Shown here: positions 39,729 through 53,104 of the stretch, piece after piece
How positions within the stretch are numbered: position 1 is the first letter of the stretch
Layout of the letters: each line of letters opens with the position of its first letter
Assembly: GCF_964340395.1 (NCBI RefSeq)
Contig: NC_135559.1
Coordinates: 4,263,501-4,327,500 of the forward strand
DNA from: Glandiceps talaboti
Taxonomy: Eukaryota; Hemichordata; Enteropneusta; Spengelidae
DNA length: 64,000 bases
Reading direction: 5' to 3'
The notes under the pieces: generated by a model
The model's input: only the letters and a program-made list of their open reading frames with translations
The model's database searches: none
What the model was told of the DNA's origin: nothing
Made by a program: the position numbers and the translations under genes

Positions 39729-40322
39729 GTCATCCGGGTCGATTGGTTAGAGTGGTTGGTTTGGAATCTGCAGGTTGCAGGTTTGAGCCCAGCTACTGCC
39801 ATTTGTTTCTGAATGGCTAAAGTCCTCGGGCGATGATTTGAACCACGATTGTGCCTCAGTCAACCCAGCTGCATTATTGGTAGACTGTCGACAAGTCGCT
39901 TGTGCCATTTTTGCTACGTTTTAACTAAAACTAAAGTCGTCGCCGCACTCCGATCTGACGCAATACTACTATAATCGCATACTGATAGCGAGGGCCTTGC
40001 TGTCAGTATGCGATTATAGTAGTATTGTGCTGGATCTGAGCACGGCGTCGACTCGAGTTTTAGATAAAATGTAGCAAAAAAAGTGCGAGCGACTGTCTAC
40101 ATTATTGGGGACCTGGTAGGATAGAGGTTACAATGTGAATGCTTTGATCTAGTACACTTACAGTGACTGCAATGGATTACATGCTGCCCAGGGAGTTTAA
40201 GTATGAAGGGCTTTTGTGATGTAGATCCATGCCAGAGATAATAATCGTAAAGCTCACAGAGCATAGTGTGGGGAAGTGAAATATAAAATCTAACATTATT
40301 ATTATTATTGTTATTATTATTA
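39729..40322 (+). mobile_element. tRNA-derived SINE, interrupted by a nested MITE
   Basis: The head has an A-box-like GGTCGATTGGTTAGAGTGG and a B-box-like GGTTTGAGCCC, as in a decayed tRNA. The body (TCAACCCAGCTG...GGGGACCTGGTAGGATAGAG) and the tail (GAAATATAAAATCTAACATT) end in an ATT microsatellite. The body matches the glycogenin-intron copy at 24309-24894. The MITE at 39881-40100 splits it. The head is not a functional tRNA: the acceptor stem does not pair. Confidence 0.85.
39881..40100. mobile_element. 220-bp foldback MITE nested in the SINE
   Basis: It is flanked by ATTATTGG (39873-39880) and ATTATTGG (40101-40108), an exact 8-bp target duplication. Almost the whole element is one imperfect palindrome, from TAGACTGTCG outward to CAATACTACTATAATCGCAT near the centre and back. 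Arms are about 105 bp. The 8-bp duplication suggests hAT-type mobilisation. Confidence 0.92.
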
Positions 40323-41137
40323 TCTACAAGTACAAATAACAAATTACTTATTGGCCATCTATTGGAAATGTAAAGCATTTCTTTACCAAACAAATGACGG
40401 GTTTAGAGCCCATGCAGACAACTATTTATAAACCATTTCTTTACCAAACAGTTGGCCATTTTAAAGACAATGAAAGCAGACAGTCATGTTCTGCAATAAC
40501 ATATGTATCTCAAGGATTCAATAATGTACAATTTATTGTCAGGAATGGAGATTTCATTCTCACATTCCTCAACACCAACATATTTCCACATTCTGTGGTG
40601 TTTTTGATAAAAAATTGAAACCCTAATAGCAGAGAGGGATATACCTGACAAACTATACAGTTTCATACATGTCAAAATGGTAATCTTCTAAGGGGAACCT
40701 TGGTGGAAAAGCCTCAGGAACTTGAATATATTTTTACTCTATAATACCCTTAAAAACCCTGTGTTATGGTGATCTAACAAAATGGTTTAGGGCTTCCAAA
40801 ATATCAACCCATTCAAATCAGGTATTGGTGTGTGTGAGTTGCTCTCATTGGCTGTCACCTGGCAATTACAGCAATGATCAGGCAAGGTTGATATCTGTCC
40901 TAAACTACTATTGGGTGTCACTGTTGCCAACAGCAACAAGCAGCCCATTTCATATCATACAATATCAAACATAACACAGTGGTGTCGAATGTTATTATAT
41001 TTCCTCTTTTCTCACAAACACCTTCGCAGACTACTAAAGCATTATGACTTTAAAGATGAATAGAGAGATGGTAAGTCTGTTTATCTTCATGAAAGTGCTA
41101 CAGTCATACAATACTGTGTTGTCAGTGTCTTTTTTGA

Positions 41138-41290
41138 GGACTTGGAACCCCTGTAACAGACATGGGAAATCTGGTAAAATTAAATTTTGATACACCTTAG
41201 TACCATAATTTTGGTTAGGAACCATAGTAGAAAGCATGGGGAACTATGGTAGATTTTACTTGCTTTCAAACTTTACCAAGAACCCTGATT
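41138..41290. repeat. diverged copy of the GGTAACAGAC dispersed repeat
   Basis: It follows the same order as 17190-17415: CCCTGTAACAGACATGGGAA, CTGGTAAAAT, ACCATAATTTTGGTTAGGAA, then GGGGAACTATGGTAGATTTT. Confidence 0.6.
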
Positions 41291-44200
41291 ACTAATACTG
41301 TCATCAGTATCTGAATTTGTGTATTTCATCAAGTCCGTCTATACGCAATCAGAGTCTCTGCATATGAATACTGCTTATAATCGCAGACTTTAAAGCAAGT
41401 CAGCTGAATGAACCTCAGAATTGATGAAAGTAACTTTGCTCTTGTGTTGATTCAAATTTAAATGGAAATACTAGTTCTGATACATTTAGATCAAGTTTTC
41501 ATATGTGTATTTTGAGTAATTTGTGTGACTAAAGCACCATTTATGGAAAGCAAAGCTACCATCTCCTATTCATGGATCTTAGTATAATGTTAATCCATTA
41601 CGTCAAATGTCTAAATATGTGTATTATAGAGGAAACATTCATATTGCCCAACCAATGAAAATCTAACTTTAACATTTATACATATAGTATGGTGCACTTG
41701 ACAACCATTTCAACTGCTTGTGTGTTATAACGTTTGATCTATCAAGCTGATGAATATCTTTGGTCACTTGACAACCACATCATGTGACCAACAATTATTG
41801 AAGATTTTAAATTCAGGTTATCCACTAACTACGCTGAAAGTCAAGGAAAAACAATGGTCTTGGCAGGAATACAGTAGTATATTGACATAACTGAAATATT
41901 TCAACCAGTAATGTCTAATGTATCTCATATTATATCAATATTCTCAGCATACAAGACTACCATCTCATTGAACACAAAAAGGGGATGGAATGTAAAGATT
42001 TTATTGATATATTCCTTGACATTTTCAATAAGCTTGAAAACAAATGGCCATCGCATTTAAAGGTATATATCACTTGAAAGTGGACATAAGGGTGAGGATT
42101 GGGTGTTTATTTCAGATTGATCAACGTGAAACAACATATTCCAAGTTCTTGTTTATGTAGCTCAATACATTACAAAAGATTGATAAATGTGTAAAATGTT
42201 TGTTCTTGTACGTACAATAACAAGCTTTATTTTTTTACACATTTTTAAAGCATTATGCGATGTATTGAGTTACAAACACATGCTCGGTCTATGTTGTTTC
42301 TCATTGATTTTCCAAGTAGGAAGCCATGATAAGATTGTTTTATAAATCAAAAATCAAAAATTATTACCCATTCCTCATCCATATGTCCACTTCAAGTATT
42401 AAAACATGTTAAGTTTGAAAAGTTAATTGAGATACTTTAGACATTCAATGATCATCTACAAAAGTTAAACTTTTATAATTGAAGACAGAAAATAGACTAA
42501 CCATTCTGCTTTATCTGTACACTACATGTACAATTTGTGGATATTATCTGGTTAACACATAATACAGAACAGACAGTCTTGGGCACACTTTGTACCCCTT
42601 TGTATGTTCTCAGACTCTATACACGTCTGCTTTATGTGTTAACGAGAATCCAATCAGTTGTAAGTTAGTCTTTGAAGCAAATTGTAGCACACTTCAAATA
42701 TGGCCAATTCATCAATACCTGTATTCTTTGCCAGGCATAATATTAAAATAATGGACATTTGAATAATTGTCATTCTTAATTTACCTTTCTTGAATGTACA
42801 TTATTTTGTATGCAAATTATTAACATCATGTTGTCACATGTCCAGATGTGGATTTCAAGTGACAAGTGGGCAGGAGGTATTTAATTTGCATAAATTTAGA
42901 TCAGGACCAATGAGTGAACAGACATTGTATCATGTGACTGTCTAGCTACCCTTTTATGAATGGAAAGCACAGACAGTATCCAATTAATGATTAATAACTG
43001 AAATATTTAGTTTTCAATATGGGCTGTGTGTTATTATATTCTGCATGTTTCAATTCAAGTTTACTAGTTTAGCCTTTTTGTATTTTGGCAGTTATTTTAT
43101 AGTGTAGTTATGATTAAGAGTTTTAACGATTTTTTGCATTTTGTATGCAAGATTTTAATTTAATTGTTGCGTCAACCCAAAGTTTTGGAACCCAGAGATG
43201 GGTTTTTGGTAGAATACAGTATGCACAGCATGTATAATTAGATAGTTTTGCACCAGAGTTTTTTAGTAGAGATGCCTTGACCAACTCATGGTTTTGAGGG
43301 CCAAATATGTCACACCTGCTAAAGTGTTTATTTTAATATGTTTTATTTAGAACTGTATCTTTCACACAAGCTGGTACTTTAAATGACAGTTTTGCCAACT
43401 TTGCGATTCAGTGCTCAAACAAAGTTTTATTTTGCGTGATTGTGAACCAATTTGAGATCAGAAGCATTCATTTGCCAATTCTAACCTAATAAGTACTGTT
43501 TGAAATTCATATCTAATATTAAAACTACTTTCTTTGAGTCTCAAAATCCAGTCATGTTCTTACAGCATAGTAAGTCGCCACAAATCTGAAAATTGCCAAG
43601 TAAAGTGACAAATTTGCTGTATATCTCTGCTTGATATCTAGTAAATCTTATTCTTATTGTATAAGCATGATATTTTCCATTATTTAACTCGGAATATTGA
43701 AAGTCGACCACATAACTTGTCTGAATTTGCTGTAAATGTGTACCTGCTTGATGTCCATAAAACTGCTTCTATATCCTATTGTGTGCATTTTTCCTTATGA
43801 AAGTTTGAATTGTAGGAAATAATTATGAAGTAACTTACTTTATGCAAATTCGCTTTATCTGCTTGACATACAAAAATTGAAAAAACAAAACCAGAAGAGA
43901 TTTTGCTATGCACATGCCTCACCAGTTAACAGTTGGTATTGTGTTACCAGATTATTGTAGTTATGGCGGTTGCCATACTTTATATTAAGCTAACGTTGAT
44001 GTTGACGAAGTGATGTCGTCGTCAGAGAGAAGTTAACGTACTTAGGTTACTGGCACCAGCGTGACCTTCCTAAACCAAGAATCACACTGACCACTACATG
44101 AATTGTAATGTGTACCTGTGTACAATTCTGTATTCACTAATTTTTTTTCTCCAAACTTTCAGCAATTTTTTCTGAATGTGTGCTATCTTCTGATACTGTA

Positions 44201-44694
44201 ATAGATTTATATCTCAGTATCTTTGGGTTGATGTACAGATCTCTGGAATCAGAACTGTTTTGTTAACATTCTATAGAGGATGTATTTTAGTATAAACTTG
44301 TGGTGGTTTCAATAATGTTGAAATAGGTTATGTTGGAGTGATTCACAACAGTCTGATTTTTAAAAAAAAGAGAAATAATTACTTGAGTGGTTGCAAGCTG
44401 CATGTAAGTAGTAAAAGTATTATAATGACCATCAGCTGAAATAAAATGTCATATATGGTAGAGAAAATATGCCATCAAAAATGTTGTCTCTGTGTTATTC
44501 ATCATAACACTCTTCTGCCTTGATAGAAAATATGCCTTAAAAATTATTGTTGTCTCTATTTATCATTCCCACTGTGTTCTCCCATTCCCTAATATCAACA
44601 CGTTTGAACACGTGGTTAATATAGGAATGGATAGTTCTTCAAGGTAGCTTTCCCGCAGAAGTTCCCATCACACTGGAGTGACACAATCAAACTT

Positions 44695-45125
44695 TTACAT
44701 CATAATACCAAAGTAAAACGTTTTCTGTATGTACCACAGTCGTTTATAACCTCCATATCAAGTGTAAAAGTATGCTGTTTCATTTGCTAATACTGTAACA
44801 TGCAATAACACCAAAGTATTGCATTATCGGTATATACCACAATCATTTATAGCATCCATATCAAGTGTAAAAGTGTACTGTTTCATTTGCTGATTTATAC
44901 AACCCTTAACACCAAAGTAAAGCATTTTCTGTATGTACCACAATCGTTTATAGCATTCCTATATCAAGTACAACCCATCACACCAAAGTTAAGCGTTTTC
45001 TGTATGTACCACAATCATTATAGCACTCATATCAAATACAACCCATAACACCAAAGTAAAGCATTTTCTGTATGTACTGTACCACAATAGTTTATAGCAT
45101 CTATATCAAGTGTAAAAGTATACTG
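44695..45125 (+). repeat. tandem array, left arm of a large inverted repeat
   Basis: About five units of ACCAAAGTAAAGCATTTTCT, then GTATGTACCACAATCGTTTA, then TAGCATCCATATCAAGT, with variable inserts (GTAAAAGTATACTGTTTCATT). Confidence 0.85.
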
Positions 45126-45284
45126 TTTCAATTGCTAATTGACCACATTAGAAAGGCCACATGTGAGGCTTGTAAATAAACCAATTGAAGCAGCATACTT
45201 TTACACTTGATATGAATGGTATGTAAATGAGTGTAGCATCTATCCAAATATACTATATCCTAGTTTGTCTTCGTGGTCTTGGCA

Positions 45285-45570
45285 CAGATGTTGGAGTCTC
45301 TCTCGCCGACATCTATATATGGTATAAGTCATTCTCCCGGCATTGATAAATCCCATCTCCGTTTCTCCATTATTTACATGTAATTTATCTTGCGCCAGAA
45401 TGTTGGAACAAAAGGTTACATCATACATAATCATGTTATTTGGGGGGAAAATTAAATAGTATCGTCATGGGAACTTTGGACACTTTGGGGTCTCTGTCCG
45501 ACATCTATGGTTTGGGTCATTCTCCCGGCATTGCCATTGATGAATCCCACCTCGCATCTTACATGTTATA
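45285..45570. repeat. diverged direct repeat between the inverted arms
   Basis: The segments at about 45290-45370 and 45485-45560 share GTCTCT...CCGACATCTAT, then CATTCTCCCGGCATTG and GA[T/A]AAATCCCA-like sequence. They lie in the spacer between the oppositely oriented arrays. Confidence 0.65.
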
Positions 45571-45728
45571 CGTATAGCGTGACATTTTAGGACATGTTTT
45601 ATGCAGCAAGTTCTTTCTTTTTCTTAATATTTTATGTTACGCCAACTCGAGCAATTCAACCATTTAAATTTTGGTGAATGAGAATGAATAGTCTACAATG
45701 TGTCTCGGGGAAGAATTTCACGGAAAAT

Positions 45729-45910
45729 TAAAGTTCTTAAATCCTCTCCAAACTTTGCCACATCATCATATGAAAACTTACTTCTGGTCCATTTGAAACA
45801 ATAAAAGAAATTTGGGGTCCACCATCTTGTTTTCAGACAATTTACACAGTATCTGGTTTCGGTAGCCATATTGGATTCTAAATTGACTGTATTTTGACAA
45901 CAATTTGAAC
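45729..45910. repeat. dispersed repeat family B, copy 1
   Basis: It shares AAGTTCTTAAA-CTCTCCAAACTT, AAATTTGG-GT and ACACAGTAT-TGG with a following GCCATATTG-ATTCTAAA, in the same order as 55029-55210. Confidence 0.65.
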
Positions 45911-45977
45911 TCTTTTTCAAAAGTGTACATGATGGACCCTGACTTTTTTTCGTGAGAATGGATTGGAGTTTTTCTTT

Positions 45978-46262
45978 TCTTTACTTTGGTGTTATGGGTT
46001 GTACTTGATATGGATGCTATAAACGATTGTGGTACATACAGAAAACACTTTACTTTGGTGTTATGGGTTGTACTTGATATGGATGCTATAACGATTGCGG
46101 TACATACAGAAAACACTTTACTTTGATGTTATGGGTTGTACTTGATATGGATGCTATAAACGATTGTGGTACATACAGAAAACACTTTACTTTGATGTTA
46201 TGGGTTGTACTTGATATGGATGCTATAACGATTGTGGTACATACAGAAAATTTAGGTTCAAA
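45978..46262 (-). repeat. tandem array, right arm of the inverted repeat (68-69-bp unit)
   Basis: Four units of TTACTTTGGTGTTATGGGTT, then GTACTTGATATGGATGCTAT, then AAACGATTGTGGTACATACA start at 45981, 46050, 46118 and 46187. This is the reverse complement of the 44695-45125 unit, and these copies are more homogeneous. Confidence 0.92.
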
Positions 46263-46854
46263 CACTTTATTTCCGAGGCGCATTTCACCTTAAAAATTAA
46301 TCGGCTTCATTACTTAACTGATAGCACATTGCACATATTCAGATAACAACGAATCTACATTTGAAACTATATGCATATAGTTATGGCACAATTACGGCAA
46401 AATTTGACAACATATTTTTCAAGAATTGCCATAGGCGTAAACCTTTATTGATAATTATAACTGTTTGCAACGACAAAAATATTTTTTGAAATATGATTAA
46501 ATCAGAAATGAGATTTAAATGACTAAATTGTCGTTATTTATAGGTGTGTGTAAGATCAATCCCTCCCGACTGAATTGCTGTCAGTCACGGGTTATCTTCA
46601 ACGCGTGTATGGCATTATAGAGCTTTGAGATATCCATCATTTTCAATGCCAAAAATTACGATTCTGAATTACAAATAGAGATGTCGGTTATTTTGATGAT
46701 AAACTTGACATTCCGCGACATGGTTTTTAGCATTGAGAGAAGTTTGTGCAATCATTATCAAAATATCCCAGGAATGCTATTCTGAATCAGTAAAGGCCAT
46801 CAAAGATTGAGGATATCCATGTCCTAGTTAGATTTACAATGGAAGCCAGTTAAG

Positions 46855-47115
46855 TCGAAACAAATCGTCGTCTGCTCGACAAAAGTCAAATTCTAACATT
46901 GCTACATTTTATCGTCTGGCACGACAACAAATCTAATTCTAGCATTGCTACATTTTATCGTCTGGCTCCACAAAAGTCAAATTCTAATAATGCTACATTT
47001 TGTCGTCTGGCTCGACAAAAATCAAATTCTAATTTAATTGCTACATTTTATCGTCTGGCTCCACAAAAGTCAAATTCTAATAATGCTACATTTTATCGTC
47101 TGGCGCCACAAATTT
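46855..47115. repeat. 45-48-bp tandem array of the GCTACATTTTATCG family
   Basis: GCTACATTTT starts at 46901, 46947, 46992, 47040 and 47085. The unit continues ATCGTCTGGCTCCACAAAAG, then TCAAATTCTAATAAT. Single units of this motif recur at 52.3, 52.5, 53.1 and 63.8 kb. Confidence 0.9.
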
Positions 47116-48849
47116 GTTACTAACTAAAGATGCCATTTTGAATTTTAATGTAGAGTTTCAAATTATACACAATTATACAACACCACAGAATTGCGTAGAT
47201 TCTACAAAAAAAGAGGAGGGGATGCATTTGCGAAGTTGTATCAAAAGACTAAAGTCGGGCTGTAGTTGGAACATTTTATATACAAATTATTGGTCATTGG
47301 ATGAATTATGCTAAAACCATACTGTCGTTATCGTGTGAATAGAGCTGAGTATTTCCATACCTAGACGGTTATTGTCAACACAGTCGTGTATGTTTATTAC
47401 ATGAACAGACAACATTGTCCGACAGAAAATGTTTGCAGAGATATACTAAAATGTAATGATCTCCATTTGCGTTTCTTTCTGCATCTTGTCAAAAAAATCA
47501 CATAACCAAGCAAGAACAACACATCTGTATCATTAATTTTGAACAAAGTAGATGTTATAAACATAAAATAATTAGATGCCAAATACGACAGGGTCGGCCT
47601 GTGTTTATTGCCATAGTAACACTCACAAAATCTTTATAACATTCAATTTATCGGTGTATTACGACACATTTGACGTCCCTCTATAGGTGGGTAATTGAAA
47701 TGTCATGTAACTTAACCAATCATGTTTTTTTTAATTCACTTTCTTTACAGTTCTACAAATTCCATTTACGTTATCTTGTTTGCCGAATCGTAACTTCAAT
47801 ATCACATTGTGAGTAAAATACGATGCTTACTGATTTTACATCACCGAGCCAGCGGGATCGAGTAATCAATTTAGTAAACTGTGTGTTGCTATCTTTATTG
47901 TTATAAACGTCGACAATACTTCGGTTGGAAGATGCGAAAACTTGTGTTTGGCTTAAATGTGACTAATACAATGTAATACCCTGTATATATAAGCATACGT
48001 ACATATATAACAGTTTAATATCAAACTGTCATTTTGATGATGGAGAGGAGCATTTCATTCAGGAAGGCCCATTACTATTTCATACGACAGTGAGTGTAAG
48101 AATCGTTTAGTATTCTCCGACCAACAAATCAACCAACAATATTATATACACTAAATGCAATTTAATTAACACTACGGGTGATGTAGTGTCCATTGTTGTC
48201 CTCTTGACAGCTAATAATTCAAAATCACACGTCGTTCGAATGCATGTTCCTGTTATCACGAAACAATTTTGTTCTACTCCAAAAAAATCCCCAACGAAAC
48301 AACAACATAAAAAGAGAGCTGTTGGGGTAATCAAAATTTTATACTCGTTAATTGTTATGGTAGTTCATACATTTAGATTTTGAGATTGAGAAGTGGTCTA
48401 TTCCAATTAGAATACTGGCGTGTACACCGATAAGATTGAAGAGTAGGATTGAGATATTAAAAAAATAAACCACAATAACATTACAGCGGAATTCATAAAA
48501 ATGAACTGACAGCAGTAATTAGTTGTCTATATTCAATATGATAGGTTATAACGTATTATCCAGAATATAATAACATGTTACAAAGCTAATCCACACTATT
48601 GCCACAGTTTAATTAGTTTTAATTTGTCACTAAGTTGTTTGATAGCTAGTGAGGCATACTGCGTGTCTTAGTTGTATATATTGTCATTTACAATTTCTTC
48701 CATTCTAACATATATAACTGACAGTTAACTTTAAATGTTGTGAAATGCAATTTGTGTGTAAGTTATTCTGAACATCCAAGAAATATATGAACCGGTCTTG
48801 ACAATGTATAACACAATCTTCACAGCCACGGACCGACAGATAGATAGAC

Positions 48850-48891
<42 letters not shown>

Positions 48892-48892
48892 G
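48850..48892. repeat. (ACAG)n microsatellite
   Basis: About ten GACA/ACAG tetranucleotides. Confidence 0.95.
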
Positions 48893-50187
48893 TATATATT
48901 GATTATGTATAGGTATAAAGTGGGTCCTCATCACTTGTAGATTTAAATAGCGGAGTAATTACGTCAACTGAAAGTAAGTATTGGACGAATTGGTATCAAT
49001 TGAATGTTTCAATGATTGATGTAATTATATTATCTATCTTTCTGGAATTTAGAAGATTGAAAAATTGAATATATAGCTGTTTATATAATATAGAGTACGA
49101 TACATTGAAGCTATTACTAGTATACAAAAAGTGGATCATGTAAAAGCCACTTATTCCATCATTTCATTCCTGGCATTTTGTCTCTTCAATTGAATCGCAT
49201 ATATCATGTTGATTGTCTAGTGTATATTTTAACAGGTGGTTGAAATATGCCCTGGGATTTATTTTCCCTGGCGTAACTTAAACCACGGTAGACATAACTT
49301 CTGGTATATTTACAGGATCCTGTACTTTTATTACCTCCCTTGTCATAGCATATAGTCATACCACTATCATCCATTGATATTACACTGTATACGACCCACA
49401 AGTACACCAAACGCTCTATTTTGTTGGTGACGTAATTTTAGGACTATACAAGTCAGAATTGTAGACACACAAAATATCGACCAATACATTGATATTTTAG
49501 CCAAAGTCTGTTATACCTATTGACGATACGATGGTATAAGTGTACGATTGGGCTGTGTATTTAAGTCTTTCGCAAATTCAACATTCTGACTGGCATGATC
49601 ATACTCAACTCAGAGTCTGAACTCAAACGACCGATTCCTTCACCCATTTTACTGACCCTTCCCTTACTGAATTAGGTTCTTATATGTTTAAGATTGGCTT
49701 AAGATTGACAAGTTCAATGTTTAGCCGGCATTTGGAAACCAAGTTGGAAAAAGTTGGAAAAATGATAATTTGTTAATGACTGTTACGTAAACAGTCAACG
49801 TGGACTGATTTAATTTATTGTGATGTTGGTTGCATTGAATTATGTAGTTCATCATAACAGCTGGACTGCTCATATCATGCAACTTTTATTTCTCGTCCTG
49901 TATTTCATCGTTGAATCATTGGCAGGTAGGAGTACCGTCGTATCATTCACTACCCATGGTGCTAGGCCATCTGTTATATGCAAATTACCAAATCGCTGGT
50001 GCCAGAAAATTTGTATAATTAACCACAGGCTTGTGTGATTTTTTTCTAATCGTAACAATATGCAACTCACTGAAAAGTCAAACTCAAGTACAAAACTATT
50101 TCTTCGAGTAATGGTAGAATGGACAATATCTTTTAGGGAACATAGTATTGTTGTTGTCGTCGTTGTCACTGACAATGACAACAACGT

Positions 50188-50265
50188 TGGTGGTGGTGGT
50201 GGTGGTGGTGGTGGTGGTGGTGGTGGTGATGGTAGTGGTGGTGCTGACGACGACGACGACGACGA
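50188..50265. repeat. (GGT)n-(GAC)n trinucleotide tract
   Basis: About 12 GGT triplets, a mixed stretch, then six GAC triplets. The poly-Gly/Asp and poly-Val frames here are repeat artefacts. Confidence 0.9.
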
Positions 50266-52256
50266 TGAACATTCATTACATAATAATACATTTTCTTCTC
50301 GACAAGGAGGCGTCAATGGCGAAGACGGTCCAGCGTCTAGTTCTTTGTCATTGGATATTTATACAAGTAATTGCGTTTGATTGGCTAAACTGTTAAACAA
50401 GCTTACCAGCAGAATTCAAATTCCAAGATTTATGCACACACGTTTTGACGATAGATGGGTTCATCATATCTACATATGAACAAATAATAAAGCCCAGTCA
50501 AAATGAGACCTGGCTAAATTCTGACGTCACGGCAGTTGCAAATCTACTGCGCTGTGGAAACTGTGAGAAGATTTTCACCTGCTTGTCAATAGTAAACAAA
50601 TTAGGAAATTGATACGATAAATCCAATTGCCACCAAAGTTATTCTAAGAGCAAAACAAATTATCGAGGTGTTATGAATTATATAGACTCGGTTTCGACAC
50701 TTTGAATTAGGGATGAGCGAGGAGCGGACCGGGATATTAACATAACGACAAAAGAAAGTTTCGGTGATTGACAGTGTCTCCGATCAATCATACCAATGAT
50801 AATTGTTCACGTATAAGCTTACTGGCCAGTGGGATACGTTGTTACTACACAGTACTATAATGATTGTTCTACCACCTGTTGCACCATAAGACCTTGCTCC
50901 CCGTTCATTGTCAACATGGTATCGTCCAAATAAGGTATGTTACCCTGAGAAACTGGATGTAGAGCGGTACTCGAAATTTGGGATTCTTTCATTGACGGAC
51001 GTCGATCTGAACAGGTAATGTACATTTTTGCTTATTTTGCTCTACGCAATCATATACGGGTATGTTCAGATATTTGTTATGTACACAAGTCGTCACGATG
51101 ACGTAGAGTTAATAATGAAAACGTTTAATTCTGGAATCACCTGCTTAAAATTAGCAATGACATTCAGGAATATTTATCAACAAATAGCGATTACTTGCAT
51201 GGAATGGCATTTTTTAAATGACTAGATGTGACGGGCTGTGCTTTACATTGATACATGCCGTCTGTATCAGGACTGCATGACAGCTGTCAAACTACAGTGT
51301 CTGTCGCCGTTCTGGGCCACGACTCATGTACATACGGAAAGCTGATAAAATGACATTGTTTCAACAAATGGAGAATTTTTCCATTCTAGTATTAAATACA
51401 CTATGAAGGTTATCTGTTTGTGGTGAAGTAGGGTATCGTGTCAATACGAAGACGATTTATCATTGATTTCTGTCATTGGGACTGTCCAGTCTGGTGGCAG
51501 TGTGTTTGTGTGTGTGTGTGTGTGTCAGGTGGCATGGTATTAGTTTGTATCGTTGTTAGGCGGACTTCAATTTTCAATGACTATATCAAACATATGGTTT
51601 GTGTGAATGGATTTTAATGACATTTTCAAATATACATCAGTGCTAGGATGATAAAATAATTGCTATGATTCGCAATTTCCTTGACCTAGCTGTTCTAAGT
51701 TGTCAAAAATATGAAATTGAAATATTTTCATTTTTGCTTTTAACTGTAGCTACATACATATCCGACCCCCTAATGCTGTTATTACGAATACCATTTGTAA
51801 TCGACTCCACAGTACAAATGTAGTCGTTTGCTTTGATCGCTGTTTTGCTGTCGCCACGGCAGGACCAGTAAATGCGCGGGTATAGAATGGGTCTGCCAAA
51901 ATAATAGTTTACTCCTGATGTTACCTTGGGGTATTGTTTTCAATAATAACTGTTAGTAAGAGATGAAAGGATAGCAACGTTTACACATATTTTTTGCAAC
52001 CTTACGGTAAAACGAACAGTTTTTTTGCAACCTTACGGTAAAACGAACAGTTTGAAAAGTAGGGAGGAAAGGAGATGCTAGATGGGTCGAAAGAGAAATA
52101 ATAAACAATAGAGGGAACGATGAGAACTGAAGGGAAGGGCACGGAAAACATAGCCGCCTGGTTAGGCATTGCATCATACGTTACAATGAAAGTCGAATGG
52201 CTTGATGCAAAGCATCACCTGACGCGATAAAAAATCTTACCAACTCTGCTTCTCTT

Positions 52257-52573
52257 TATCGTCTGGCGTGACAAAAATTTTACCAACTTGAAGTTTGCTA
52301 CATTTTCATTACAGTTACATTATTGAGTTACATTATCGTCTCTGTCGTTGCCAAATCACATTCATTGTAACAATATATTTTTATCAGACAATGTAAATGC
52401 AGTAAAATGTCATAATTATCATTTTTTGTCATGCAAGAAAATAACATTAGTAATATATTAGTAAGATTTTTGTCAAGGCAGGTGATATGATAATTAAGCT
52501 ATATTATTTGTCGAGCCAAACAATAAAATGTAGCAAATTTGGGAAGAATTTTATCGGGCCAGTCGACGATCTA
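52257..52573. mobile_element. foldback MITE of the GCTACATTTTATCG family
   Basis: The left arm (ATCGTCTGGCGTGACAAAAA...TTTGCTACATTTT) and the right arm (AAAATGTAGCAAAT...TTTTATCGGGCCAGTCGACG) are inverted, about 48 bp each, around about 220 bp of AT-rich sequence. No target duplication was placed with confidence. Confidence 0.7.
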
Positions 52574-53025
52574 TTTTAACGTAATTGTTTTTCGTTGTAT
52601 ATTTTCATCCCACTATGAATACAATATAATGATGTTGCAGAAAAAAACCCCGAAACCCTTGTGTTTAATATCAGAACTACATATGTTTAAATATTGGACG
52701 ACTCTGATATTTTATATTGCACTGTTGATTGATGAAATTACGTTTTGTTAAAACTACAATAAAAGACACACAGGACGTGCGTCTTTCTAGTAGTCGAAGA
52801 TTTAACTGTACATCCAGCCCGTTGCTTTGGCACAGCCGTCAAAATAATGAGTCCAGGATAAAAAACACTCGCCCTAGAGTTAAACACAGCCATGCTACTT
52901 ATTTGTGATATTTGTGGTGGTATGTACCAGCACTTTTATGGCAAACGATATATCAAACGATAAATGCTACGTATTGACATACGTCGCGGTACAAATCGTC
53001 ATCATGCAAACTACAATGAAAATCA

Positions 53026-53104
53026 TGAGACCTGAACCAAAACGTCGTCTGGCTCGACAGAACCTTGTAACCAACCAATATTGCTACATTTTATCGTATG
53101 GCCA
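53026..53104. repeat. solo arm, GCTACATTTTATCG family
   Basis: AACGTCGTCTGGCTCGACAG, a short spacer, then ATTGCTACATTTTATCGTAT, in the same order as the 46.9-kb units and the 52.3-kb MITE arm. Confidence 0.65.

Noticed and set aside
39729-39805. tRNA gene
   Set aside because: A- and B-box-like sequences exist, but the acceptor stem does not pair, and the unit continues into a body and tail shared with another copy. It is a SINE head.
50060-50380. Gly/Asp-rich 106-codon frame
   Set aside because: Generated by the GGT and GAC triplet repeats; no start context, no splice partners and no homology.
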